A stretch of 64,000 nucleotides of DNA, taken from positions 61,506 through 125,505 of the forward strand of contig JAUIJU010000003.1 in the NCBI GenBank assembly GCA_030431095.1, in the 5' to 3' direction. The DNA is from Gammaproteobacteria bacterium (lineage in GTDB: Bacteria; Pseudomonadota; Gammaproteobacteria; Xanthomonadales; SZUA-36). The translations under genes and the position numbers were made by a program. The notes under the pieces are model-generated. The model worked only from the letters and a program-made list of their open reading frames with translations. It made no database searches and was not told where the DNA came from. This document shows, in pieces, positions 43,172 through 51,699 of the stretch; within the stretch, counting starts at the first letter, position 1; every line of letters begins with the position of its first letter.

Positions 43172-45169
43172 ATGCGAACCATGCAGCGACTGACTTTGCT
43201 GTGCCTCCTAATGCCCGCGCTCGCCCAGGCCGAAGAATGCTTTGTCCAGGGCGGTAACCTGGCGGCCCTGGACGACGCCATCGCCCAGCGTTGCGCCCAC
43301 ATCCGCATCACCCCGGACATGAACGGCATGCGCGAATTCGACCTGTCGTTTCCGGTCATCGAAACCGGCTATCGATATGACTTCGACTGGGACGTGACGT
43401 TCTCGGCGGACGATGAGGCCAGCCGGGTGACGTTTCGCCCCGCCGCCGGCCTGGAAAACGATTTTCGCTTCGGCCGCATCGACGCAGCCGCCACCTTCCT
43501 GGGCAACAACCTCAAGTTCGAGTTGTTCGGCAGCGAGGACAACGGCGGCACCTTCCTGGTCGAGGATGGCAGGCTCGAACTTCATTTCGGCAAGATCGCG
43601 CTGAGTCATTCAGGCGGCTTCGGCGGCGCCATCGCGGCCCAGGGCGACAGTTCGGTGTTCCTGGACCGGGTGCGGTTCAACGAGAACCACGCGGACCTGG
43701 GCGGCGGCCATCTCGCGTTCCACGGCGCATCCACCGGGCTTCTGTTCGGCAACAAATTCTACGAAGGCACTGTCAATTTCGGATTCTATGGACACGCCCT
43801 GGATGTCAACACCACCGGCATCAACGAGTACGGCGTGGCAGTCAAGAGCCTGAACAACAGCTTCTTTTCCAGCCAGGACATCAATTTCGGCGACTTTCGC
43901 GCGTCATTCCTCAGCCTCGGTGACTCCATCAACTTCGATACGGACGCCTTTAACGCCGTGGCGCCTGTCACTTTTGGCGGAACACTGATGGCGCGATACC
44001 GCACCGGACTGAGCCCCCTGAAGCGCCGCCCGGACGAACCGGGTACACAGGCGGCCTGCAACGACTTCGGCACGGACGCGTTCAGTTCCCTGGGCTACAA
44101 CATATCCCCGGACGACAGCTGCGGCCTGAACCAGGCCACCGACCAGCCCAACACGGATGCCCTGCTGGCGCTGAGCGAGTTTGGCTGGCTGGTGCCGCAG
44201 GCAGGCAGCCCGGCGATCGACGGCGGCCCCGAGGCCGTACTGATCGAGCCCGGCAACCCGCTGGCCATCGTGCCTTGCGCGACCGTCGACGGCCGGGGCA
44301 CGGCCCGGCCCCAGGACGGTGACGGTGACGGTGACTACGAATGCGACCTCGGCGCGGTGGAGATCCAGGGTCCTGGCAGCATCATCCCGGCCCACAGCGG
44401 CGCCTACTACAACAGCACCCGCAACGGCGAAGGCAATTACGTCGAGATTCTCAGCGACGACCTGGCAGTGATCTACACCTTCACCTACAAGCCCGACGGC
44501 AGCGGGCCGGCCTGGTTCGTGACGCTGGCCGACATCGAAGACAACGCGCTCGTCGCGCTGGAGATGCAGCGGCCCATCGGCGCAAGCTGGGGTAATGCCT
44601 TCGACACCGCGGACATCAGCCGCGACCCGGCCGGCGCCATGAACCTGGTGTTCCCCACCTGCACGGTGGCCAACCAGGTCGGCAATGCCGCCTACACGGG
44701 TCTGCCGGACCTGGGCTACGAGGGGCTGGTCTCGCGCACCTCCCGCGTGTCACAGATTTTCGGTTGCGGCTTCACGCCCTCGCCCAACGCCGGCCTGTCG
44801 GGCTCGTTTTACAACCAGGCGCGCGACGGTGAAGGCCTGATCATCCAGTGGCTGGCCAACGGGCAGGTGCTGGTCATCATGTTCACCTACGATCCCGACG
44901 GCAACCAGATGTGGCTGACCGGCACGGGCACGCCCAACGGCAAGTCGGTGACCATCGACGTGGTGTATCCCGCCGCGTCCACCGCCTGGGGCCGAAACTT
45001 CAATCCGAACGAAATTGACCTGCAGCCCTGGGGCAGCTTCACGCTGACCTGGACCACCTGTAACGCGCTTACGTTCGCCTGGAGTTCGACGGTGGCCGGC
45101 TACGGCAGCGGCAGCCTGGAGTACAGTCGCCTGACGGCTTTGGTCAACACGAGCTGCCCAACATTCTGA
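43172..45169 (+). CDS. secreted beta-helix-like protein with two C-terminal G-x-Y-Y-N repeats
   Basis: A 665-residue exported protein (signal peptide to A-Q-A19). Residues 20-400 look like a right-handed beta-helix and end in S-P-A-I-D-G-G and D-L-G-A-V-E, typical of choice-of-anchor Q domain proteins. The C-terminal 250 residues hold two copies of a module starting S-G-A-Y-Y-N-S-T-R-N-G-E-G and S-G-S-F-Y-N-Q-A-R-D-G-E-G, each followed by a tyrosine-rich beta stretch and a Trp-Gly pair. Likely surface or extracellular; no catalytic residues can be assigned. Confidence 0.75.
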   Translation: MRTMQRLTLLCLLMPALAQAEECFVQGGNLAALDDAIAQRCAHIRITPDMNGMREFDLSFPVIETGYRYDFDWDVTFSADDEASRVTFRPAAGLENDFRFGRIDAAATFLGNNLKFELFGSEDNGGTFLVEDGRLELHFGKIALSHSGGFGGAIAAQGDSSVFLDRVRFNENHADLGGGHLAFHGASTGLLFGNKFYEGTVNFGFYGHALDVNTTGINEYGVAVKSLNNSFFSSQDINFGDFRASFLSLGDSINFDTDAFNAVAPVTFGGTLMARYRTGLSPLKRRPDEPGTQAACNDFGTDAFSSLGYNISPDDSCGLNQATDQPNTDALLALSEFGWLVPQAGSPAIDGGPEAVLIEPGNPLAIVPCATVDGRGTARPQDGDGDGDYECDLGAVEIQGPGSIIPAHSGAYYNSTRNGEGNYVEILSDDLAVIYTFTYKPDGSGPAWFVTLADIEDNALVALEMQRPIGASWGNAFDTADISRDPAGAMNLVFPTCTVANQVGNAAYTGLPDLGYEGLVSRTSRVSQIFGCGFTPSPNAGLSGSFYNQARDGEGLIIQWLANGQVLVIMFTYDPDGNQMWLTGTGTPNGKSVTIDVVYPAASTAWGRNFNPNEIDLQPWGSFTLTWTTCNALTFAWSSTVAGYGSGSLEYSRLTALVNTSCPTF

Positions 45170-45284
45170 ACCCGGTCCGCCAGGGCGGCAGAATCCCCCC
45201 GACGACAAGGCGACCACCCCAGCCTTCCGGTCATCCCCCGCCCGGTGGCGACCAACAACCAGTGAAGGTTCTTGCCGGGGTCAC

Positions 45285-45310
45285 TGTAAGGTTGGCCGAT
45301 TTCGCGCGTC
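45285..45310 (+). promoter_or_regulatory. candidate ECF-type promoter of the second sigma operon
   Basis: TGTAAGG (45285-45291), 15 bases, then CGTC (45307-45310), the same layout as at the first ECF locus. The sequence GGGGTCACTGTAAGG also resembles the REP motif, so the match may be coincidental. Confidence 0.3.
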
Positions 45311-45341
45311 CCCTTACCTGAACCCATACAGGAAGGAAACA

Positions 45342-45917
45342 ATGCCGACACAGGCCGGAGGCTGGGGCGGTGCTGACAGGATGGCCATGCCCCGATTCAC
45401 CCGACGACGAACCCGCCAGCGACGCAACGAGGCCATCGCCGCGCTGGACACCCACGCCGGCCTGGTGCTGCAGTCCGCAGCGCGAATTCTCGGGTCGGTG
45501 GCGGATGCCGAGGATGTCGCCCAGGACGTGGCGGAAAAACTGCTGCGTTCACCACCGGGGGACATTCGCAGCTGGCCCGCCCTGCTGAAGACCATGGCGG
45601 TCAACCGTGCCATCGACGTGCTTCGGCGGCGACGTGAGGAGGACTCCGATCACGAGCCCGTCTCGCATGACGGACCGGAGCAGGCCGCGACCCGACACGA
45701 AAAGGCGCAGACGTTGCGGCGTGCCCTGGCCCGCCTGTCCGAGCGTGACGCACTGCTGTTTGGCCTCTATTACCTGGGCGACCTGACCCAGGCGGACATC
45801 GGCCGACAGCTGGACATGACTGCCACCGCCGTGGGCGTGGCCCTGCACCGGCTGAGGCAACGCCTGGCCGCCACCATCGACCCTTCCCAGAAGCCCGACC
45901 CCTCAGGAGGCTCATGA
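45342..45917 (+). CDS. ECF-type RNA polymerase sigma factor (second)
   Basis: A 191-residue group 4 sigma factor. Region 2 is seen in D-A-E-D-V-A-Q-D-V-A-E-K-L-L and N-R-A-I-D-V-L-R-R-R; region 4 in E-R-D-A-L-L-F-G-L-Y-Y-L-G and T-A-V-G-V-A-L-H-R-L-R-Q-R-L. An Arg-rich N-terminal extension of about 28 residues precedes region 2. The start has AGGAAGG upstream. The stop overlaps the next start by ATGA, suggesting that the downstream membrane protein is its regulator. Confidence 0.88.
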   Translation: MPTQAGGWGGADRMAMPRFTRRRTRQRRNEAIAALDTHAGLVLQSAARILGSVADAEDVAQDVAEKLLRSPPGDIRSWPALLKTMAVNRAIDVLRRRREEDSDHEPVSHDGPEQAATRHEKAQTLRRALARLSERDALLFGLYYLGDLTQADIGRQLDMTATAVGVALHRLRQRLAATIDPSQKPDPSGGS

Positions 45918-46669
45918 CCATGAACACGCCGATTGACACATTGATCGACGACTGCATCGAAGCCGCCCGCACCGACGTGGCGGACACGGCCCTGGCGAGC
46001 GCGCGCGAACGGTTCCGGGCCACCCTGCCCGCCCCGCGCGTGGCCCGCTCCCGCCCGGTAACCTGGGTCCGGTGGGCCGGCGCCACCGCGGTGCTCGCAC
46101 TGGTCGTCAGCATCACGCCCCTGCTGCTGCCCGAGCGCCTCGCCGGCAACAGCCTGGCGCTTGCCCAGCAGTGGTTCGAACGCTACACCACGCTGCAGCT
46201 GGAGATGGTGACGCGCCAGGAAGGACGGGCGCTCAGCCGTCTGGCGGTGTGGACCGACCACACCGGCGCCACCCGCGTGGACGTGCCTCCCGTGAGCCAC
46301 GTGATCGACCCGGCCAACAACGAAATGCGAACCGTGTTGCCGGGTGGCGAAGTCATGCGCCAGCCCATCGCCGTCGATTCGGATGCCTTCGCGCTGGGGG
46401 ATCACCTGGAATGGCTGGACGAACTGCGCGACTTCCAGGGGCTGGCCGAGGTGGTTGGGCAACCGCGTTCACTGAACGGCGTGCATGCCCTGGGCTGGTC
46501 TCTCGAACTGGCGGGCGGGCATTACGTCCTCTGGGTGGACCCGGCAGACAACCGGCCCCTGCTGCTCGAAGCGACCCTGCCCGGCGGCTTGAGCATGGAG
46601 ACGCGCTTCACCTTCGACGAGGCCCTGCCGGAGGACATCTTTCAGCCGGGGCCGGCGGCTTCACGCTGA
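45914..46669 (+). CDS. membrane-anchored partner of the second ECF sigma
   Basis: A 251-residue protein with an N-terminal cytoplasmic segment of about 48 residues, one membrane helix (residues 51-72) and a periplasmic beta-rich domain with the character of LolA/RseB-type lipoprotein-sensing domains (W-F-E-R-Y-T-T-L-Q, V-S-H-V-I-D-P, Y-V-L-W-V-D). The position right after an ECF sigma, overlapping by ATGA, implies an anti-sigma or anti-sigma-linked sensor role. No canonical anti-sigma domain is obvious in the short N-terminal part. Confidence 0.6.
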   Translation: MTMNTPIDTLIDDCIEAARTDVADTALASARERFRATLPAPRVARSRPVTWVRWAGATAVLALVVSITPLLLPERLAGNSLALAQQWFERYTTLQLEMVTRQEGRALSRLAVWTDHTGATRVDVPPVSHVIDPANNEMRTVLPGGEVMRQPIAVDSDAFALGDHLEWLDELRDFQGLAEVVGQPRSLNGVHALGWSLELAGGHYVLWVDPADNRPLLLEATLPGGLSMETRFTFDEALPEDIFQPGPAASR

Positions 46670-46699
46670 ACGATCCCGCCCATCGAGGCGCCGCCCGGC

Positions 46700-47206
46700 T
46701 CAGTGCACCCACTCCTGTTCGAGCCAGGCGGCCGCCTCGCCGTCCCAGCTGACCTCGTGTTTGAGACCGGCGTCTTCGCCACCGAAGAACTCGTAGATCA
46801 CCAGGCCGTCCGCCTGTACGCTCTCGATGATTCGCCCGGGCCGAAACCCGGCGTCCGCGGCCGAAAGCGCGGCGCTGACGGCGGAGGGCACGCGCTCCAT
46901 GCCGATGTCGCGCTGCGTTTCCACGACAGCCCACTGCCCGTCCACCTGCGTGATGTCAAACTCGGTTTCCATCCCGTCGGGGCCCTCGCCCTCGATATCC
47001 CAGTACACCTGGTCGTTGCGTTCTTCACGCTGAGCCTGGTTGAACTCGAGGTCAGGCCCGGCTTCCCGGGCCACCGCCATGACGGCGGCGGGCACGTCGG
47101 CCATATCCACGTCCACCTTGCCGGAAGTCTGTACCTGCGCCACGGCGGCGCCCGCCAGCGTGAACGCCGTCAACACGAGTGCGTGATTCCAATGGCTTTT
47201 CTTCAT
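46700..47206 (-). CDS. PepSY-like secreted protein
   Basis: A 168-residue exported protein (signal residues 7-24, cleavage A-V-A). The mature acidic part shows two PepSY-like repeats, with V-Y-W-D-I-E-G-E-G-P-D-G and V-I-Y-E-F-F-G-G-E-D-A-G-L-K-H-E-V. PepSY-type domains often inhibit proteases or bind envelope ligands; no direct role can be given. The start at 47206 has AAGGAG upstream; an in-frame ATG at 47224 is less likely. It is convergent with the second ECF operon and 45 bp after the divergent SLC13 gene end. Confidence 0.7.
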   Translation of the reverse strand: MKKSHWNHALVLTAFTLAGAAVAQVQTSGKVDVDMADVPAAVMAVAREAGPDLEFNQAQREERNDQVYWDIEGEGPDGMETEFDITQVDGQWAVVETQRDIGMERVPSAVSAALSAADAGFRPGRIIESVQADGLVIYEFFGGEDAGLKHEVSWDGEAAAWLEQEWVH

Positions 47207-47251
47207 GAGCGATTCTCCTTTCATCTGTGAACGTGGGATCGTGCGCCAGCA

Positions 47252-49075
47252 TCAGGCGCCGAGATCGTAGGCGAAGGCCAGCACCGCGCTCAGCGACAGC
47301 CACAGCAGCACGGCAAGCGGCGTCCCCACCTTGACGAAGTCGCCGAACGTGTAGCCGCCGGCGTTCATGACCAGCAGATTGGTTTTGTAGGCCATGGGCG
47401 TGACGAAGCTCAGGTTCGCACCGAACAGCACCGCCAGCACGAAGGGCTCCAGCGGCAGGCCCAGTTCCATGGCGATGCCGATGGCGATCGGCGTGCCGAT
47501 CACGGCCGCGGCATTGTTGCTGACGATGTTGGTCAGGATGGCCATCAGCAACATCAGCAGGCACAGCACCCACGGCGGTGACAGGCCCTGGGACAGGAAC
47601 AGGAACACCTGCGCCAGGTAGTCGGCGCCGCCGGTGCGCATCAGCGCCGAGCCGAGCGCCAGCGAAGCCACGATGATCAGCACCACCTGGGCTGACAGCG
47701 CGTGCGTCACGTCGTTCCAGGCCAGGCAGCGGGTGACGATCAGGGCCAGCACGCCCAGCACCGCGCTGTAAGCGATGGGCATGACGCCGGCCGCCGCCAG
47801 GGCCACCACGCCAATCATGATCAGCAGCGCCAGCGGCGCCTTGCGCGTGTGCGGCAGGTCGGCGGTGCTGTCGAGCACCAGGAGCTCGCCGCCACGCTTG
47901 ATCTGGCGCAGGCGCTCGGCCTCACCCTGCACCAGCAACACGTCGCTGGCCTGAAGCCGCCGGTCGTCGATGCCCGGCGTGCGTACGCCCGCGGTTTGCC
48001 CGGAACGGTGCAGGGCCAGCAGGTCCAGGCCAAAGCGCTGCTTGAAGCGCAGGTCGCGAATGCGCCGGCCGTGCAGCGGCGAGCCGGCGGTGACCACCAC
48101 CTCGGCCAGCTTGGCGTCGCCGGTGGACAGGGTCTCCTCGCCTGCTCCGGACACCAGGTCCGCGTCCAGCAGGGCCGCGAACTCGCGCAGGCGCTCGGCG
48201 GTGTCCGCCACCAGCAGTCGGTCGCCGGCCTGCAGGCGCACGTCCGGCAAGGGTGAGATCACCAGGCTGCTGCCGCGCAGGATGCGCTCCACCTGGAAGT
48301 CCTCCCCGGCTTTTCTGAACAACACCGAGGCCGACTTGCCGACCAGGGCATTGTCTTCGTCCAGAACCAGTTCCGCCTCGAACACGCGGTTGGAGGTGTC
48401 CGCCAGTGGTGGCCGCCGGTCGGGCACCAGGCGCGGCGCGACCAGCCACAGGTAGACGATGGCCAGCCCCCCCGCGATGATGGCCGGCATGGCGAAATCG
48501 AACATGTCGAACCGCTCCATACCCATGTCCGCCGCCACGCTGACGACCAGCAGGTTGGTCGAGGTGCCGATGGTGGTCGCCATCCCCCCGACCAGGGTGG
48601 CAAAGCCCATGGGCAGCAGGATGCCGGCCGTCCCGGTGCCGCTGCGCGCCGCCGCGCCGATCAGCATGGGCAGCATCAGCACCACGATGGGCGTGTTGTT
48701 GACGAAGGCGCTGAGCACCGCACCCACCAGCAGGGTCAGCAACAGGGCCGCGGCAGGGCTCCATTTCCAGAAGCGGCCCAGACGCCGGGCCACCGGCTCC
48801 AGGGCGCCGGTACGCACCAGCGCCTGCCCCGCGATCATCAGCGCGCAGACCGCCACCAGGGCTTCGTGGCCAAAGCCATGGAAGAACTCGTGGGCTTCCA
48901 GGTGCACGCCGTCGCGCTCAAAGGGGAACAATTCGAACCCGATGACCAGCAACACCAGCACCGCCAGCGAGGACGTCTCCAGGGGAATGCGCTCGCGCGT
49001 GAACAGGAACAACGCCAGCCCCGTCAGCAGCAAAACCGCCAGGGCATGTTCATTGGGGATGGCCGGAAAGCCCAT
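47252..49075 (-). CDS. SLC13-family permease with two RCK_C domains
   Basis: A 607-residue inner-membrane transporter. The two membrane halves of the DASS/SLC13 fold carry the P-I-V-V-L-M-L-P-M and N-N-A-A-A-V-I-G-T-P segments. Two TrkA-C/RCK_C domains sit in the cytoplasmic insert (about residues 210-290 and 305-390, with G-D-R-L-L-V-A and S-D-V-L-L-V-Q). This domain set is common in bacterial anion transporters, some of which carry sulfate; the substrate here is unknown. Start ATG at 49075. Confidence 0.85.
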   Translation of the reverse strand: MGFPAIPNEHALAVLLLTGLALFLFTRERIPLETSSLAVLVLLVIGFELFPFERDGVHLEAHEFFHGFGHEALVAVCALMIAGQALVRTGALEPVARRLGRFWKWSPAAALLLTLLVGAVLSAFVNNTPIVVLMLPMLIGAAARSGTGTAGILLPMGFATLVGGMATTIGTSTNLLVVSVAADMGMERFDMFDFAMPAIIAGGLAIVYLWLVAPRLVPDRRPPLADTSNRVFEAELVLDEDNALVGKSASVLFRKAGEDFQVERILRGSSLVISPLPDVRLQAGDRLLVADTAERLREFAALLDADLVSGAGEETLSTGDAKLAEVVVTAGSPLHGRRIRDLRFKQRFGLDLLALHRSGQTAGVRTPGIDDRRLQASDVLLVQGEAERLRQIKRGGELLVLDSTADLPHTRKAPLALLIMIGVVALAAAGVMPIAYSAVLGVLALIVTRCLAWNDVTHALSAQVVLIIVASLALGSALMRTGGADYLAQVFLFLSQGLSPPWVLCLLMLLMAILTNIVSNNAAAVIGTPIAIGIAMELGLPLEPFVLAVLFGANLSFVTPMAYKTNLLVMNAGGYTFGDFVKVGTPLAVLLWLSLSAVLAFAYDLGA

Positions 49076-49090
49076 GATCGCGATGCCGGC

Positions 49091-49867
49091 TCAGTGCGCG
49101 CCGGGCGGCGGCAGCCCGGCCTCGGCGCGGCCAGACCCGGTTTTGATGGAGAAATCCGTCCCGGCGTGCCGCGCGCCGCCCGGGCCACACAGGTAAGCCA
49201 CGGCGCGCGCTACCCATTCGGGTGGAATGTGTTGCGAGGGATCCAGCCGGCTGACACGGTTCAAGCCGGAGGCGCGAATCTCCACCTGCATGGGCGTGGC
49301 CACCGTACCCGGACTCAGGCCCACCACGTGGATTCCACGCGCACCGTACTCGAGGTGGGCGCCACGGGTCAGCGACAGCACCGCGGCCTTGGAAGCACAG
49401 TACGCGGTCCAGCCTTCGAGCACGCCGGTGGCCGCGCCCGAGCTGATGTTCACCACCGTGCCGCCGCCCGCCTCCAGCATGAGCGGTATCGCGCAGCGCA
49501 GGTTGTGATACACGCCCTTGACGTTGGTGTCGATGGCCGCACCCCATTCGCCGGGATCGGTGTCAGCCAGGTGGGCCATGGGGTGTATGGTCGCGGCGTT
49601 GTTAACCACGTGGTCCGGTGCGCCGAATGTATCCACCACGGTGTCGTACAGGCGCGCCACCTGGGCGAAGTCGCCTACGTCGCAGGCCACCGCCAGTGCC
49701 TTCGCGCCCCCATCCCGAAGGTCGGCCGCGATCCGCTCGATGGCCCTGGCGCTGCGCGCGGCCAGCGCCACGTGGACCCCCTCGCCCGCCAGCAGGCGCG
49801 CCGTGGCCTCGCCGATGCCCTGGCTGGCACCGGTGACCACCGCCACCTGGCCGGACAAGCCCCCCAT
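49091..49867 (-). CDS. SDR-family NAD(P)-dependent oxidoreductase
   Basis: A 258-residue classical short-chain dehydrogenase. It shows T-G-A-S-Q-G-I-G for the cofactor, N-N-A-A in the middle strand, catalytic S (N-I-S-S-G) and Y-C-A-S-K as Y-x-x-x-K. The C-terminus has P-G-T-V-A-T-P. The substrate cannot be told. It precedes the SLC13 gene by 15 bp on the same strand, so the two may be one transcription unit. Confidence 0.9.
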   Translation of the reverse strand: MGGLSGQVAVVTGASQGIGEATARLLAGEGVHVALAARSARAIERIAADLRDGGAKALAVACDVGDFAQVARLYDTVVDTFGAPDHVVNNAATIHPMAHLADTDPGEWGAAIDTNVKGVYHNLRCAIPLMLEAGGGTVVNISSGAATGVLEGWTAYCASKAAVLSLTRGAHLEYGARGIHVVGLSPGTVATPMQVEIRASGLNRVSRLDPSQHIPPEWVARAVAYLCGPGGARHAGTDFSIKTGSGRAEAGLPPPGAH

Positions 49868-49873
49868 GGCGCC

Positions 49874-50902
49874 TCAGCGACCGCTACACACGATGCGCGC
49901 CGTAGCGCTGTCGTATGCACAACGCCGTCCCGAATCCAGCGCTTTCATTGCCGCCTCGGGGGTTTCGTAGGCCGTGTCGTCGGACAGAAACCGTGCATTC
50001 GACCCCACGAACGCCGGGTCGTGGATGGCGTCGAAGTCCTCCTGGCCGACGGCGTACACCGTTTCCTGTTGGGCCACGCCGGCCACCGCCGCCTCGAGAC
50101 CGCCGCCTCGATGAATGAAATCCATCACGCCGTCGGACTCCAGGTCGGTGGCCAGCCATTCCAGGTCGAGGATACGGTTCACCGTGCCGTCGCGAAGCAT
50201 GGCCTGGTAGGCGGCATTGAAGTCAGCGACGATGCGCTCTGCCGCGGGGTGCTGTCGCGACATGGCGAAGTGCAGCTCCCGAAAGCTCAGCGCAACGTCA
50301 CCGGCGACCAGGCCGGCGCCCTCGCTGTCGATAAAGTCCCGCGCGATCAGTTCGTCCACCAGCGCTACCTCCGCCTGGCCGTCGCGCACGGCCCGCAGGG
50401 CATCCTCGACGCCGCGCACCGGCACTTCGGTGAAACTCGCGCGCTGGGCCTGCAGCGCCTCGCCGTAGGCGGCGGCCACTTCAAGCGCCACGCGTTTGCC
50501 GGCCAGGGCCTCCAGCCCGCGAATCTCCGGACCGTCGGCGGCGGTCACGGGCACCAGGCGATTGGTCAGGTAAGCGGAGGAAAAGTGCAGCGCCTGGCCA
50601 CGTTCGGGGGTGAACCACAGCGCGGCGATGCCGTCGATGTCACCGGCTTCGGCGGCGGCCAGGGTGGTCTCCCAGTCCCCGAGGGTCACCTCGCAGCCAT
50701 GGCCCGCTCGCTCCAGCGCCTGGCACACGATCTGTTCGGCCGTTCCGCGCTGCTCGCCTTCGAGCAGAAAGGGCGGCCAGGGATCGTTGCCCAGCTGCAG
50801 GGTCTCGGCCAGAGCGTTGCCGGCCAGCAGGCCAAGACAGAGGATTCCGGGAATCAGGGTTCTCAAGGTGTCCACCGTGCGGTCGTGACTGGGGAAAGAC
50901 AT
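49874..50902 (-). CDS. periplasmic solute-binding protein (SBP_bac_3 type)
   Basis: A 342-residue exported protein with signal residues 14-32 (cleavage N-A-L-A). The core has G-N-D-P-W-P-P-F, G-D-I-D-G-I-A-A-L-W-F and V-A-L-E-V-A-A-A-Y-G typical of amino-acid type binding proteins. The C-terminal 70 residues (from about 270) form an extension with C-A-Y-D...I-V-C-S-G-R that is not part of the usual fold. No ABC permease or ATPase is adjacent, so it may be a sensor or orphan binder. It lies 6 bp from the SDR gene. Confidence 0.75.
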   Translation of the reverse strand: MSFPSHDRTVDTLRTLIPGILCLGLLAGNALAETLQLGNDPWPPFLLEGEQRGTAEQIVCQALERAGHGCEVTLGDWETTLAAAEAGDIDGIAALWFTPERGQALHFSSAYLTNRLVPVTAADGPEIRGLEALAGKRVALEVAAAYGEALQAQRASFTEVPVRGVEDALRAVRDGQAEVALVDELIARDFIDSEGAGLVAGDVALSFRELHFAMSRQHPAAERIVADFNAAYQAMLRDGTVNRILDLEWLATDLESDGVMDFIHRGGGLEAAVAGVAQQETVYAVGQEDFDAIHDPAFVGSNARFLSDDTAYETPEAAMKALDSGRRCAYDSATARIVCSGR

Positions 50903-50937
50903 GATGATAGATCAGGCCGAAGGGCGGCGAAACGGCC

Positions 50938-51627
50938 CTAGCGGCCCCAGCCGCAACCAATGGCGATCAGCACAAAGCGGCAACGGATCTTGAAGCCGGT
51001 TTTCGAGGTCCAGCCAAACACCGGCGTGGCCTTGTCGAACAGCCGGTGCGCCTCGCCGGTGATGTCGCCGGCGTACATGAAGTCGATCAGTTCCGGGTCC
51101 GTGAACGGCAACTCCGGCAAGGGGGTTTCCAGCATTTCGTCCAGGCCACGCCGCTCCGGAACGGTGTAGGCCAGGGTGGGCGCAGGCGCCTCGCGCGAGG
51201 GCCCGAACAGTTCCAGCGGCGTGGGGCCGTCCTCCAGCAGGGGCTCGGCCATCAGGCGCGTGGCGCTGAGCGCCGGTCTGGCCGTGGACGGTGCGGCGGG
51301 TGTTACCGGCATGGGGCGAGCGGGCGGTGGCGGTTCCGGCGCAACGGGCGCTTCCGCGAGCACCGGCGGCGGCGTGTCGTCCGGGACAGGCGGGATATCG
51401 GCCGGGTCGGGCGGCGCAGGAAGGGCTGCCAGTGGCGTGTCGGGCGGCGCGCGGCGCTGCGGCACGGGCCGCGGCGGCGGGGTGTGGTCCAGGGTGACCG
51501 TCACCGTATGCCCGGCGGGATTGTCGGGGTCCGCGGTCAACGGAATCAGCAACAACAAGGCGTGCACGGCCAGGCCGATGCACAGGGCGACCGCGAACCG
51601 AATTTTCTCCACCCGTTCCACGGGCAT
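50938..51627 (-). CDS. TonB-like proline-rich membrane protein
   Basis: A 229-residue protein with one N-terminal membrane helix (about residues 9-29) and a long Pro/Ala-rich periplasmic linker (residues 45-120), as in TonB. The C-terminal 70 residues do not show a clear TonB-C domain and end in a Cys-containing C-R-F-V-L-I-A-I-G-C-G-W-G-R. It has no ExbB/ExbD neighbours. It could be a TonB-related energiser or an envelope-spanning linker; the family cannot be named. Confidence 0.6.
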   Translation of the reverse strand: MPVERVEKIRFAVALCIGLAVHALLLLIPLTADPDNPAGHTVTVTLDHTPPPRPVPQRRAPPDTPLAALPAPPDPADIPPVPDDTPPPVLAEAPVAPEPPPPARPMPVTPAAPSTARPALSATRLMAEPLLEDGPTPLELFGPSREAPAPTLAYTVPERRGLDEMLETPLPELPFTDPELIDFMYAGDITGEAHRLFDKATPVFGWTSKTGFKIRCRFVLIAIGCGWGR

Positions 51628-51699
51628 ATTCTAGGCAAGACGCCTGTGAAAACCGTTAAGAGTGCGTTCACGCCGGCCGGGCTGTCGTCAATGCGTTTG

